From Anthoceros angustus (taxonomy: Eukaryota; Streptophyta; Anthocerotopsida; Anthocerotales; Anthocerotaceae), in the NCBI GenBank assembly GCA_010909165.1, contig MU008162.1, forward strand, positions 1,364,001-1,428,000: 64,000 nucleotides of DNA. Direction: 5' to 3'. The notes beneath the pieces are model-generated. The model saw only the letters and a list, made by a program, of their open reading frames with translations. It was not told where the DNA came from and ran no database searches. Both the position numbers and the translations under genes were made by a program. This document shows positions 10,350-21,077 of the stretch, in pieces; the first letter of the stretch is position 1; every line of letters starts with the position of its first letter.

Positions 10350-10925
10350 GAATTTAAAATTAATATTTTAATTTAAAAATATTATCTTTTAAAAATCTAA
10401 GATCTTTATCACTAAAAATTGGAAAGAACAATGTGCAAGTGATCTAATATTCTACCCTCTCGCAAATAACCCCGTGAGCATCGAGACTCTAAGGATATAG
10501 AATCGATTCTTCAAAAGTTTAGATAAAATATATGTATACAAATATACCGGTCAAGACTCCAAAAGATATATAGATTCTGATTGCATTGATTCTATGTGAC
10601 ATATATCCCATTATCTTTGCGGACAGCGACTCCATGACTCTTGCCAATTATCAGTGATTGCATGAGCCTCCTTAACTAATACAGATTCTTAGCTAATCAT
10701 TTTTCAAAACTTTACAAATATGGGCAACCAGGCATTAAGTGGATGAATCTCCTTCCATATGCCTATATGTGGCACAATAATGAACATTATAACTATACAA
10801 GACTAGACAAGTTTGTGTTTTTTGGGTTTAATTCTCAATACAATATAAAATTTTCCACCCACGTACACACATCTTGAGATCTAACCTCATTCTCTTCATA
10901 TAAGATTATTCCGTCTACAAAGACC
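10350..10925. other. Shared promoter region between divergent lectins 1 and 2
   Basis: Lectin 1 (-) and lectin 2 (+) are divergently arranged across about 650 nt of AT-rich DNA. A CATATAAG motif near 10898-10905 could be the lectin 2 TATA box. No other gene seen. Confidence 0.4.
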
Positions 10926-11465
10926 ATGAGAATAGAACTATATCTAATGCCATATTATAGTTTTTTCTTCAATTGTGTCTTCGTAATTTCCATGATGATG
11001 AAGATTACACATGCAAAAAATACAAAAGTGATATCAAATGAACCAATTCATGGCAATATGGTTATAATGCCGGAGTATATGCTGAATGCTTTGAATCAAG
11101 GTATGTCACTTGAAATGGGCGATTATTTTTTTTCAAATGGGTACACATTTGGCCTTACAACAAAATGTGACTTACTACTAGCAAAAAGTTTAGATCCAAA
11201 AATGGAGATATGGAAATCGTATCCAAGTGTGTCCGTGGAAGAAGATTCAAGTGATGGGTGTAAAGTCACCATGGGTAGTGATGGAAACTTAGTTATCTCT
11301 ACTTCAACAATCCTCATAGTATGGGAATCTAGAACTGCAAGTGCAAGAAAAGATGTGTTTTATCAACTTATACTAGATACTAATGACCAAAACCATGTTC
11401 ATGCGAAAATCATTGCCATAGATAATTTAACAGAAGGTATCACGCTTATATGGTCTACACCTTAA
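10926..11465 (+). CDS. Secreted bulb-type (GNA-like) lectin 2
   Basis: A 179-aa protein with an N-terminal hydrophobic segment (YYSFFFNCVFVISMMM) likely to be a signal peptide, then a single B-lectin domain (~55-175). The same landmarks as lectin 1 are seen: GMSLEMGDYFFSNGY, CDLLLAKS, EIWKSY, GCKVTMGSDGNLVISTSTIL, IVWES, and a terminal IWSTP strand. Paired cysteines are kept, while the mannose-binding motif is again not canonical. It is the divergent partner of lectin 1 and probably arose by local duplication. Intronless; ATG context AGACCATGAG. Confidence 0.8.
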   Translation: MRIELYLMPYYSFFFNCVFVISMMMKITHAKNTKVISNEPIHGNMVIMPEYMLNALNQGMSLEMGDYFFSNGYTFGLTTKCDLLLAKSLDPKMEIWKSYPSVSVEEDSSDGCKVTMGSDGNLVISTSTILIVWESRTASARKDVFYQLILDTNDQNHVHAKIIAIDNLTEGITLIWSTP

Positions 11466-11496
11466 GATGCAGCACAAGGGAACCCGATGCTAGCTG

Positions 11497-11580
11497 ATTG
11501 TGTTGTATTGAATTGTTACTAGTTAATTGTGTTACATTGAATTGTTACTAGTTAATTGTGTTGCATTGAATTGTTGCTAC
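11497..11580 (+). repeat. ~29-bp tandem repeat downstream of lectin 2
   Basis: Three near-identical units of about 29 bp (starts at 11497, 11526 and 11555), each containing attgtgtt-attgaattgtt, lie just after the lectin 2 stop. The remaining sequence up to 12.0 kb is AT-rich with no visible gene. Confidence 0.7.
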
Positions 11581-12002
11581 ATGGGGCATTTGTGAACCAA
11601 TAGAGTTCTTTTAGCTTTAGAATACAAAAGTTAAAGTTCAAAAGAAGTAAGCTGAAGTCGACGACAAACGAAAATTACTATTCTACCAGGGAATGTACAT
11701 CTACTCCGCAAGGAAGCTTAGATAAAGTCATCCAAAGGTTGGACTCCAAACCCTTTGGAAGGATATAAAATTTGATGCAACTACGTAAATCCTAGTGGAG
11801 AAGTATGTATTATTTATGTTTTAAATTGAAGTATGTAAAGTATGTATGAAGTATATATGTTTTAGTTTGTAATTTAAAATATTTTTAAGGATAGTTTATT
11901 TATTTTCAAAAATTTAGTGCTGTGATTGACTCTTATTAAAAATCAAGATTAACCTCTTTGTTACAGATCAACAAATATTTGAATCCAACATGTAAACACA
12001 AC

Positions 12003-12449
12003 TCAATTATAAATGGTCACAGGTTGAGACCAAACTTGAAAAGTAAGTTTATCAGTATCAGTTGTGGCATAAATGACAATCCTCCCTATATCCTCTTCAA
12101 GCTGAAGCTTGTACGTAAGATTGTAAGAGGTACCACTGCTATATGAACGCCAGACATACGGGTTGTTTATACTAGAAATAATTAATTCTCCATCATAATT
12201 CATAGACAATAAACAAAATTCACCCATGTTTGATGTATAAGTAGCCCAAATTGCTGAAGCTATATCTTTTTTTGTTAGAATTAAGTTGCAATCGACACCC
12301 ATCATCAATCGATAAGGCCCACGTTCAAGGTAGTCTCCACTCCTTAAATACTTACCCTCATCCAAATGGTCCAATACGTTATTCATACAAAGTGCTATTT
12401 CTACCATGGCCCATATCACACAAAGGAAAACAAGAGTCGACTTCATCAT
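12003..12449 (-). CDS. Secreted bulb-type (GNA-like) lectin 3
   Basis: A 148-aa protein with signal peptide (MMKSTLVFLCVIWAMVEIALC) and one B-lectin domain. Landmarks are LDEGKYLRSGDYLERGPYRL, VDCNLILTK, SAIWATYTS, FCLLSMNYDGELIIS and a closing QVWSQP strand. Cysteines in CNLIL and FCLLS form the expected pair. DCNLILT and YDGELIIS are the positions of the sugar-binding motifs but lack full consensus. It is closer in design to lectin 4 than to lectins 1 and 2 (shorter, similar AIWATYT/AVWASYT strand). Intronless. Confidence 0.8.
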   Translation of the reverse strand: MMKSTLVFLCVIWAMVEIALCMNNVLDHLDEGKYLRSGDYLERGPYRLMMGVDCNLILTKKDIASAIWATYTSNMGEFCLLSMNYDGELIISSINNPYVWRSYSSGTSYNLTYKLQLEEDIGRIVIYATTDTDKLTFQVWSQPVTIYN

Positions 12450-12817
12450 GGTAGACAGACAGACATATCTTGTTTTCTTCTTGCTTTCTTTTGTATCAAA
12501 AAATGAAAAATGTCATTGGTAAACAACTTTGAGTATGTGACTTATTTTTTATTGAAAAATAATTTATATTTAAGATATTGATTATTTTAGTATACTGTAA
12601 CTTAAATTTGTTTCCAAGATGAGCTTTATAGAATCATGCTGGTTAGGTTTTTATTGGATTAAGAAAGGTAAGCTGTACCATCAAACTCCAGAAGCATAAA
12701 CCGATTCAAGGAGAATTTTATATTAATTATGATTATATTTTATGAAATTAAAAATTATTCTCATGTTTATCAGATTGGATACCCATGAAACATGATGCAT
12801 CGCATTGCAGCAGTTTG
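12450..12817. other. Intergenic spacer between lectins 3 and 4
   Basis: AT-rich DNA that should hold the lectin 3 promoter and the lectin 4 3' UTR. No repeats or other genes noticed. Confidence 0.4.
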
Positions 12818-13312
12818 TTATGGCAGAGGAAATGGCCACCAGATGTTCGGGCGGGGCTTGATCGTGGACCATATGTCGATGGTGAGACTGTCCGGGTGAG
12901 TGGTGAGGTAGATGACAGCAATAGCACCGGCAGATGGGTCCTGCTCCAGCTTGAGATGGTAGGACACATTTTTGGCGGAGTTGGAAGTGTAGGATTGCCA
13001 TATAATGGCGTACTCTGATCCGAGTTCATGGATGACCAAGTTGCCGTCGGGCCTCATGCTGAGCACACATGTTTCTCCCTTTCCTTCCGTGTAGGAGGCC
13101 CAAACTGCTTGCTGCGCGCCCTCCCTGGTAAGCACCAGCCCGCAGTCCAGCTGCATCGTCAGGTAAAGTTGGCCTGATTTCAGAAACTGCCCCGGCCATA
13201 GCGACGAACCTTGGTCCAGGAAATCCTGCGTGTCCCATTCGTGGTCGCTGCCGGTCAAGGCCTCCGCGGCTGGGGCCAGCAGGAGCGGGAGGAGCAGAAG
13301 GCAGGCTGCCAT
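12818..13312 (-). CDS. Secreted bulb-type (GNA-like) lectin 4, GC-rich member
   Basis: A 164-aa protein with signal peptide (MAACLLLLPLLLAPAAEA) and one B-lectin domain. Landmarks are QGSSLWPGQFLKSGQLYLTM, LDCGLVLTREG, AVWASYT, CVLSMRPDGNLVIHELG, AIIWQSYTS and IDIWSTI. The second cysteine and DGNLVI strand are well preserved. Codons are GC-rich, unlike the three AT-rich lectins beside it, suggesting either a different age or a different base-composition history. A TATA-like GTATATAAG lies on this strand near 13546-13556, about 235 nt upstream. The C-terminal extension ends in a Trp/Pro-rich tail (NIWWPFPLP). Intronless. Confidence 0.85.
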   Translation of the reverse strand: MAACLLLLPLLLAPAAEALTGSDHEWDTQDFLDQGSSLWPGQFLKSGQLYLTMQLDCGLVLTREGAQQAVWASYTEGKGETCVLSMRPDGNLVIHELGSEYAIIWQSYTSNSAKNVSYHLKLEQDPSAGAIAVIYLTTHPDSLTIDIWSTIKPRPNIWWPFPLP

Positions 13313-14778
13313 GGATGCTGATTTTGGAGCCTTGGGTCGGTGGTGAGGGTTTAGGGTTTTGCATATGTGCAGTGTTCGAGGCCCGGTTGTGCAGGATTCC
13401 GTGGCCGATTCATGGGAGATGGACCTCGCTCGGCGCGTGGGAATCGTTTGGTCTGTTCGATGCCTCTGGATTCGTGTACGCGGATTGGATCCTGTATGTG
13501 CCCGTCTTGGAATCTAGGCGGCTGGGCTCGGGCTTCGACCACGTATCTTATATACTCCAACTTTGTCGACCCTGGCCCTGCTGAACCATGGTTTCAAACA
13601 GCTTGCATTCTGTTCCGTCACATTAGGTGTCGAGTTTTTTTATATGAAGAAAAGGATTCATATTTCTAATGATTTTTATTATCGATATAGAGTATTTTAT
13701 ATTCCATATATTGATTCCTATTTCCTAGATATAACTAGCCGCAATGCCTTCCTCTGCACAATGAAAGGAGCGGCAAGTGCATGACTTCATATACCCTTGA
13801 AAATGCCTCGGCACTAATAAAAAAATTATTTTATTCAAATCCACACATACTACTATACAAATTTCTTACAACTTTGGTCTCCCAAACATCAACTTGATCT
13901 TCATGATAACGTTTTAAAACTCAGAAATTATTTGATAAAGAGATAATAAGGATAGATTCATTCCAATGCGTCTCCCAAACATCAACTTGATCCAGATGAT
14001 CATACATAAAAACTCGGAAATTTATTTGATTAGAAAAAAAATAAAGGTAGATCCCAAAATTACATTTGGTATCCAGGAGTCGAATCCGGGTTCCTGTGGG
14101 GAAATCTAGGTCTCCAAATCACTCGACTACCTACTACAAACATTGAATTTTATTTAGATTAAAAAATGATGGAATAGATTTGTCACACTAGGACCTGCCC
14201 CGGCCCAGCCCGGGTCCAGCCGCCATCTGAGATTCAGCATGGCAGTAGAGATCACTGCGGGCTTGAGAGAATGATATGAAACAATGCAAGAAAAACAAAA
14301 AAATAATCACCAGGAGTCACCTGCGGCAGGAATGGCGGCAAGCTGGCAGCGCCAATGATTTGCACACGCCAGCGGCCGGCCAGCGTTGGAACGGAACTCG
14401 GCAACGATCAAAGCCGCTGCCGACTCAAAAATTGTCACTCCCACGGTGATGACGTGATGTCCCGTTATCTCGCCCCGATCCACTGTGCACTGTTATCCTC
14501 CGTGTGCGCCTGTGCGGGATTCCGGGTCGTGAGGAGCAGATCGCCCACCATCCTATCACGATCCTGGCCGCCATTGGAAAGGGAAGCATCAGCATGCAGG
14601 AACAAGTGGGCGCCGCATTCATGGTCCAAAATTGGCCGACCTCGGGCCACCCGCTGCACGCCTTTTGTGGGTCGTGAAGCTCCGGAACCCAGCAGGAAAA
14701 TTGGAGGAGGAGGGGGTCTGGGAGGTCCGGCTCCGGAGATGCCTCCCTGGTGACTGTGTGCGGGCCTGGAGTTGGGCG
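13313..14778. other. Intergenic region between lectin 4 and the transporter
   Basis: Holds the lectin 4 promoter, an AT-rich repeat segment (13.8-14.15 kb, listed separately) and GC-rich DNA immediately upstream of the transporter. Open frames on both strands here appear to be chance frames. Confidence 0.4.
13877..14131 (-). repeat. SINE-like unit: tRNA-like head plus 93-bp tandem repeat
   Basis: On the minus strand 14131-14068 resembles a tRNA-type RNA polymerase III promoter: an A-box-like TAGTCGAGTGATTTGG and a B-box-like GGATTCGACTCC. Downstream in that orientation is a degenerate direct repeat (93 bp; starts at 13877 and 13970 on the plus strand, each beginning gtctcccaaacatcaacttg). 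Head plus body would suit a short interspersed element. The match is by eye only; it is not a functional tRNA because no good acceptor stem was found. Confidence 0.3.
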
Positions 14779-17106
14779 ATGGCGTCTGGGTATGGCGGAG
14801 GGGCCCGGGACACATCCTCGGACGTTCCCAACACGGGCACCTTCGTCTTCACGTCCCGCGACACGGACAGCACGGGGAGCGGGGGGAGCGGGGGGGCCGG
14901 GACCCACGATCTGCGCCATGTGCTGGAGATGGAGGAGCTGAAATCGGCGCAGAAGCAGAAGCAGAAGCTGAAGCAGAAGGAGAAGGAGAATGAGAATGAG
15001 AAGGAGAGGCAGAATTCGTGGCCTTCGCCTGCTCGCGGGAAGTCCTTGCTCAGCTACCTCCCGCACACCATGTACAACTTCACCATGAAGCCGCACCACC
15101 GGGCTCCCGACGGCTCCGTCAGGCTGGTGAGAGTGGGCGTCGGGGAATGGTACACCGCTGCCTTTCACGTGGCCACCACCATCGCCACTCCTGCTGCCTT
15201 CGCTCCCCTGCCCTTCGCCGTCGCCGCCTTGGGCTGGTCCGGAGGTTGTCCTCATTCCTTCCACTTCACATTCGTTTGTCTCCTGGCCTGTTCTGGGCAC
15301 GTTGGTTTCTTCCCGTGTGCGAGACTTGCTCTCGCTTCAATTCAATTCACTTCAGTCGAAATGTGAAGTGCGATGGAGTTGGCATGTGAAGTAGAGCTGA
15401 ATTGGCTGATCATGTCCAGGGATGCATATGCAGGGGCCGTGGTGCTGGTGGGCAGCACTCTGCTGGCCTGGTACTGCAGCATTCTGGTGGCCTCCTTGTG
15501 GGAGTTTGACGGCAGGCAGTACATTTCCTACAGGGAGCTTATGCATGCCATCTTTGGTGAGATTCGCGTACGGTCATTTGAAAGCTGCTTGTTGATGATC
15601 GAGTGCTGCCAGGATGCTGAATGTGGGTCAGGCTATTGGAATCACATGGACAGGGAGGTGGGGTTTCCGGGTTACTGTCTTCTTCCAGCAGGTTGCTTCC
15701 ATCGGGAACAACATCGCCATCCAGATTGCGGCCGGCATCAGCATGAAGGTTTGGTCCACCAGACTAGTGCTACCAGTCTGTGCAGGCTGGACTTCGTCTG
15801 TCTTCGTGTCTGTCAGCAAAGACGGTAGGTAGTACGAGTTCATGAATTCTGCGATCATGGCAGGCTGTCTACACGGTTTTCCACAAGGACCACAACTTCA
15901 ACCTCCAGGAGTTTATCGTTCTGTTTGGAATGGCACAGCTGGTGCTGTCTCAGCTCCCTGATATCTACTCCCTCCGTTTTGTCAACCTCGTCTGCATGTG
16001 CTGCACTGTGGGGTTTGCAGCCATTAGTACGGCCATGTCCATCCACAACGGTTAGTCCACATCCATGGTTATTGGCTCCAAGGATAGACCAGAATCTTGG
16101 CTAATCTTTCCTCCAGAACTGTCTCATCCTCTTTGTCCTATCTTTCAGGAAAGATGATCGATCGATCAAGCGTCGACTATGACTTGCACGGCTCAACACC
16201 CAGCAAGGTGTTTGGAATCTTCAGTGCCCTGGGAACAGTCGCCTTCTCCTTTGGTGATGCTATGCTGCCAGAAATACAGGTGACCTGACTTGCCATCTTC
16301 TTCTTCGTCTTCTAGCTTTCAGTTACATGCACATACAGAATATGATAAGCGCTGGAATCTTGCTGTACTGCATTCCTCTAGGCGACTATCCAAGAGCCGA
16401 CGAGGAGAAACATGTACAAGGGTGTGTCTCTTGCCTATACTGTAATAGTCATCTCTTACTGGTCGGTGGCCTTTGCTGGCTACTGGGCGTTCGGATCAGG
16501 TGTTCAACCCTATCTCCTAAGCTCCCTCTCGACTCCAACATGGCCCATCGTCATGGCCAATATTTTCGCAGTTTTGCAGATGATTGGCTGCTATCAGGTA
16601 ACAGAACTGAATGTGATCAGGGAATTCTTATTTGGTGGGAGCAAATATGCTTACACTCTCCTATGGTGCACTGTAAGACGCATAAGATGGAAGATACTTT
16701 GTCCACTCAAGTCATTGCATCTTTGCAGATTTATTGCCGCCCAACTTATGAATACTTTCTCACCAAGCTGATGGACCCTGACCAAGGTCCCTACGCTGCA
16801 CGGAATGGGTTGGGTCGACTATTTGTTACCGCTATGTACATCATTTTGGTGACACTGGTGTCTGCAGCGGCGCCCTTCTTCGGTGACTTTGTGTCCTTAT
16901 GTGGAGCACTAGGGTTCACTCCTTTGGACTTTGTGCTGCCTGCCTTGGCCTTCCTCTTTGTGAAAAGACCCAAAAATATCTTCGTCTTCACATTCAACCT
17001 TGGAATTGCCATTGCTTATTCAGCTGTAGCCCTTCTTGGATCTGTTGGGGCAGTGCGATTTATAGCAACAGATGTCACAACTTACAAATTCTTCAAAGAT
17101 CTTTGA
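14779..17106 (+). CDS. AAAP-family amino-acid (proline/GABA-type) transporter
   Basis: Seven-exon model: 14779-15244, 15434-15556, 15654-15748, 15864-16050, 16149-16279, 16382-16597, 16729-17106 (1596 nt, 531 aa, phases agree, all GT-AG). It encodes a multi-pass H+/amino-acid symporter of the plant amino-acid/auxin permease superfamily. Motifs include VGEWYTAAFHVATTIATPA (TM1), FFQQVASIGNNIAIQIAAG, SFGDAMLPEIQATIQEP, NMYKGVSLAYTVIVISYW, GYWAFGSGVQPYLL and IYCRPTYEYF before the last membrane segments. The first ~115 residues are an unusual soluble extension with a Lys/Gln/Glu-rich run (KQKQKLKQKEKENENEKER). ATG 14779 has a good context; an upstream in-frame ATG exists at 14632. The downstream sequence is duplicated at 31.6-32.5 kb. 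Substrate is not decidable from sequence. Confidence 0.88.
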
Positions 17107-17446
17107 AGCACGCAGCCGGATGCACCCCGATGAGGCTTTGCATGTCTCCAGCTAAACTGCAGAAAATCAGACGAGAAAACAGGTTCTATGTATATTATGG
17201 CAATTGACAACTAGTACCGCCTAACACAGCTGGACTATCTACCTCGGTGTACAATGCCCTGGCTTGGACAGAACTGTTTTAGTACCTTGTATCCAAAAGC
17301 TGTAAAACTAAAACTAACACGATCATATCCTGTACACTTGAAGCAACCTTTGGGAAGCGAAACAGCGAAATTAAAAATTATGGACTTCATTTTTTCAGTT
17401 ACAATGGATAGAGTAATGGAGATTATGTGACCTAGCAGATGCACGA
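17107..17446 (+). other. Transporter 3' flank, duplicated at 32.17-32.51 kb
   Basis: The 3' UTR and flank align by eye with 32172-32510, for example cagaaaatcag, gtatccaaaagctgtaaa, ttgaagcaacctttgggaagcga and ttttttcagttaca. This anchors the duplication of the transporter and WDR11 locus. No separate gene. Confidence 0.8.
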
Positions 17447-17691
17447 GATAGTGTCTTAGCCCTCCACAAGTTGGTAGAAGGAATTAGACCAGATAGTGTC
17501 TTAGCCCTCCACAAGTTGGTAGAAGGAATTAGACCAGTAGTGTCTTAGCCCTCCACAGGTTGGTAGAAGGAATCAGACCAGCTTTCAGTCTAGGCATATA
17601 GTAGTCTACGTAAGATCCAAGACAACCGTGCAAAAGCACCTCCAAGACAACCGTGCAAAAGCACCTCGAAGACAATCGTGCAAAATCACCT
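17447..17691 (-). repeat. Two short tandem expansions inside the WDR11 pseudogene
   Basis: A 45-bp unit is present three times (17447-17491, 17492-17536, 17537-17580) and a 25-bp unit three times (17617-17641, 17642-17666, 17667-17691). Each is single-copy in the functional WDR11 at 33.0-33.15 kb, so both expansions arose after duplication. Confidence 0.85.
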
Positions 17692-17762
17692 CCACAGGTT
17701 GTGCTCATTATGAAGGACATACTCTCCCCACCTCTCCAAAACCCTGCACATAGACCACCTGA

Positions 17763-18640
17763 TGAAATATGATTAGTTTAGGGCACTATTCACTAGGGCA
17801 CCTTAGACTTAATAATTAAGTTCCGTCTTCGAGCGATAGGTAGTTTCCTTAGGCGGTTAGTTGTTAGGTAATTAGTTGTTATATTAGTTATAACAATTTA
17901 TGGTTGTTACAATAACTTATGGTTGTTATTATAACTTATGGTTGTAACTATCTACTTTCCTCTATATAAACACTCTTGTACTTTCTATTATTAATGTGAT
18001 CCTACAAGGCTCTTTGTAAGTTTGTTTGATCATGGTATCAGAGCTTCGGTTCTAGATGCTTGAGCACATTGCTTGCTTCCTTCTTAGGCATGAATTCCTT
18101 TGCACATTTCTAACTTTGTTGCATGGAATTTTCGTTTGGAGATAGCTTTTTAATTATGCTCAACACTATATTTTTATGATGCACTTTTTGTGTATCACTT
18201 TCTTGTCTCCTCATCATGGGACAAAGGAGTAGGAGGAGATTGAAGGCTATAGTAAAGGAGAATACACCAAATTATAATAACTCTAACAAATTTAAAGATC
18301 CAAAGGGATTCTAAATTTATTAGTAATTTTATTAGTATTTTTCTTACCTTAGGCTACAGGGACTTAAGTGACTTCTTAACCAGGCCTTAATCTCGGCTAA
18401 GAGAGAGGATAAAGAGGAAGCTATAAATTCATCATCACGTAGAGTAAGAGGTAAATAATATCATTTCCTGAAATTAAGATCAGCCTCCGTGAAAAGTGTA
18501 CACAACATGAAAAAAGAGGATAAGGCTAAGCAGCACTATTAATAAAAGCAACTATTATTTCCTTATTTAAAATATTAACGAAAAATGAATTATTAAATAC
18601 CGGGAAACTAGAAAACGAGGAAAATCAAAAAAAGGGGGCA
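17763..18640 (+). mobile_element. Truncated copia-type LTR end with primer-binding site
   Basis: Sequence with no counterpart in copy B. A plant copia primer-binding site TGGTATCAGAGC (complementary to initiator tRNA-Met) lies at 18033-18044, directly after an LTR-like end ...TTGATCA. Upstream is AT-rich LTR-like DNA with a TATA-like CTCTATATAAAC near 17961. No gag or pol frame follows before homology to WDR11 resumes near 18650, so only an LTR and leader remain. The outer boundary is uncertain. Confidence 0.55.
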
Positions 18641-18872
18641 AGACATGAGGTTAGGATTCGCGGCATCGCAAGTTGCGATGCCTTTAATGGAAATGTCCTG
18701 GGCCACGAAGAGATTGGAGTACCAAAGCATTGGGAGGTGGAAGCAATGCTGGGGAGCAAAGGGGCATGGGACGATATCGCTCCGAGAGGTCTTGCTCCCT
18801 AGCTGGATTTCTGTCTCTAGATTTTCCATTGTCAAGTGGTTAATCTCTGTCACTTTGCTGTGCAGTGCACCT

Positions 18873-19109
18873 TGTTAGAATTGCACAAGGCAGGTAATGG
18901 ATGGCACACACAAGCGGAGGTAATGGATGGCACACACAAAGCTCCACCGGCTTAGATAGGCTCCACAAGACGCATCAATAGGTGCAGGTGCTACATATAT
19001 AGCCCTTAGGCTAGGCAACTATCGAGGAGGTAAGCCCTAGACTCGATAGTGCAATATCCTAATATATCCTAATATACTAGAGTAAGTAGTGAGGATTGAA
19101 TCTCTAACA
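18873..19109 (-). repeat. 3' LTR of the copia element
   Basis: 237 bp, terminal TGTTAGA/TCTAACA, sharing long identical stretches with the other LTR (for example gcttagataggctccaca and tatatagcccttaggctagg). It differs by a rearranged first ~40 bp where a ggtaatggatggcacacaca phrase is repeated. Confidence 0.9.
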
Positions 19110-19256
19110 CTCCCCTTCAAGCTAAAGCTACTTACCGACGCCAAGATCCGAACGAAAGTGTAAAACTACTGGCGCCTTGGTGAAGATATCCGCCACCATC
19201 TCCTCGGTGCGGAGGCATGAGATCTGAATCACGCCTTTGAGATCTATTCATGCGAA

Positions 19257-19565
19257 CTACCGGGAGAAGGTCTCCTCGTAGTCCAGCCCTTTCACTTGAG
19301 TGAAACCGCGAGCCACTAGTCTCGCCTTATGCCTTTCCAGAGATCCGTCAGCATTGTACTTCTTCTTGAAAGTCCACTTGCAGTCGACGGCTTTTCTCCC
19401 GGGTGGCAAATCAACCAACGTCCAAACGTTGTTTTCGAGCATCGAATTATACTCAGTACGAATAGCTTCATTCCAGAACTCACCTTCAGGTCCGTTTCGT
19501 GCTTCCTCAATTGTGAGCGGGATATCATCTTCGAGAAGAAAACACCATTCTGGTCCGCTCACCAT
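19257..19565 (-). pseudogene. Copia reverse transcriptase, N-terminal part
   Basis: 102 codons matching the start of the copia reverse transcriptase domain: FWNEAIRTEYNSMLENNVW, LPPGRKAVDCKWTFKKKY, HKARLVARGFTQVKGLDYEE. It stops at the internal deletion, so the catalytic aspartates are absent. Confidence 0.9.
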
Positions 19566-20348
19566 GTTGAGCTGGGCATTCTCGAGGACCTTCCGAAGCC
19601 GCCGAACCCTTGTCGACCGTCTCGGAATAGCCGCTTGGTTCGCCCTCTACATCCTCCGGCGCCGGAACTAACTCCTCAATATGTCGCCGCAGTTCCTTCC
19701 GAAGCCTCCTCCGAGAATTCTTGCGGGAACAATAGGTGGTATGACCTCACCGCTGATGTCCTCACCATCACCCTCCGGTGTGGTGATCCTCTTCTTGTCA
19801 TTGGTGGATGCAGGGACAAGGAAGGTGTCTGGATAAACTCGTAGTCGAGGTCTCGTAAACAGCCCTGATGACTTCCAATATTGTTCTCATCGAACACGAC
19901 ATCGAACTTTCATGCATCCGCTGCTTCGACGGATCCCACAATCAGAAGCCTTCGCTCATTCGCATAACCAATGAAGCGCACTTGATGCTTCACATCCACT
20001 TCTTCCGCAGTTGCTTAGGAACATGCGCATATGCTACGCAGCCAAACACTCTGAAGTGTGAGACATATGGTTTCTCACCAGACCAAGCTTCATGAGGTGT
20101 CATAGATCCACCTAGCGCCATGGTTATCGACATGTTCTCAGACGTGGATCATGCTGCAACCGCCGCCTAAATACTTAGGCGGTGACTCTCGCTAGCATGC
20201 TTCGAGTTGCAGATGGTGCGATTCTTCCGCTCGGCAATCCTCGCCTGCTGAGGCGTGTACCTAGTCACAATCGCTCTCTCAATTCCGGCTGCGCATTCAT
20301 CCTTGAAGAGTGTACTCAAATACTCTCCTCCCCATCCGTCAAGTTTCT

Positions 20349-20912
20349 TCAACTTCTTGCCGTTTGTTTCTCCGCAGTCGCCCTAAACATCTGAAATGCT
20401 TTGAGAGCATCACTCTTCTTCCGCAGGAAGTACACCACTGTTCGCCTGCTGTAATCGTCAATGAACGAAATGTAGTACCTCGCCTGTAGCATTCTTGTGT
20501 CCACTTGCATTGGACCGCAAAGATCAGAGTGAACAAGTTCCAAAACTTCTGTTGCTCTCTTGGTGACTGAAACATATGACCGTCGGGGGTGCTTGCCTTT
20601 CATGCAAGCGTCGCACAGACCGAGTTCTGCCTTTTGGAGCTCCATGCCTGTCACTAGCTTCTTGCGCTCCATATCCAGGAGAAACTTCAGGTTGATATGC
20701 CCGAACCGTCTATGCCACAGCAAGGCATTTCCTCCTTTCTCAGACACTGTCAGAACCTCTTGGTCATCAGGAATTTCCATCTGGTATAAATTCCCTGTAC
20801 GGTGGCCCTTCGCCACTACGTCGCCGTGCATTTGTCCATTCTTCAGAAGTAAAACTTCCTTCTTCGTAAAAAGGACCTGCAGACCTGCGTCTGTCAACGG
20901 TGCAACGGACAT
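20349..20912 (-). pseudogene. Copia pre-integrase and integrase core
   Basis: 187 codons with the zinc-binding pre-integrase HHCC module (WHRRFGHIN ... CDACMKGK) and the first two catalytic aspartates of the integrase core (VHSDLCGPM, FIDDYSRR). The reading frame shifts at about 20350; the third catalytic residue region (TPQQARIAERKNRT) continues in another frame at 20167-20352. Confidence 0.9.
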
Positions 20913-21077
20913 GAGATTTCTGCGTAGGTTAGGGACAAAGAGCGCCTTCCACCTTTCTCGACATCGTAACTTTCATGCAAGCGCCTAAGCCTATACTCTC
21001 GAACCTCGAACTCCTATCTCGTCATCCAACTTCTTGCCGACTTCTCGCCTCGAACTTGTGAAGAAGTTCCTTATCCT

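Noticed and set aside
14068..14131. Functional tRNA gene
   Set aside because: Boxes resemble a Pol III promoter, but no acceptor stem or clear anticodon arm could be paired.
14425..15300. 291-codon minus-strand frame opposite transporter exon 1
   Set aside because: A mirror frame of a GC-rich coding exon; the plus strand has clear transporter motifs and splice sites.
17447..17691. CRISPR-like array
   Set aside because: Eukaryotic context, units directly adjacent without unique spacers, and homologous to WDR11 exon sequence.
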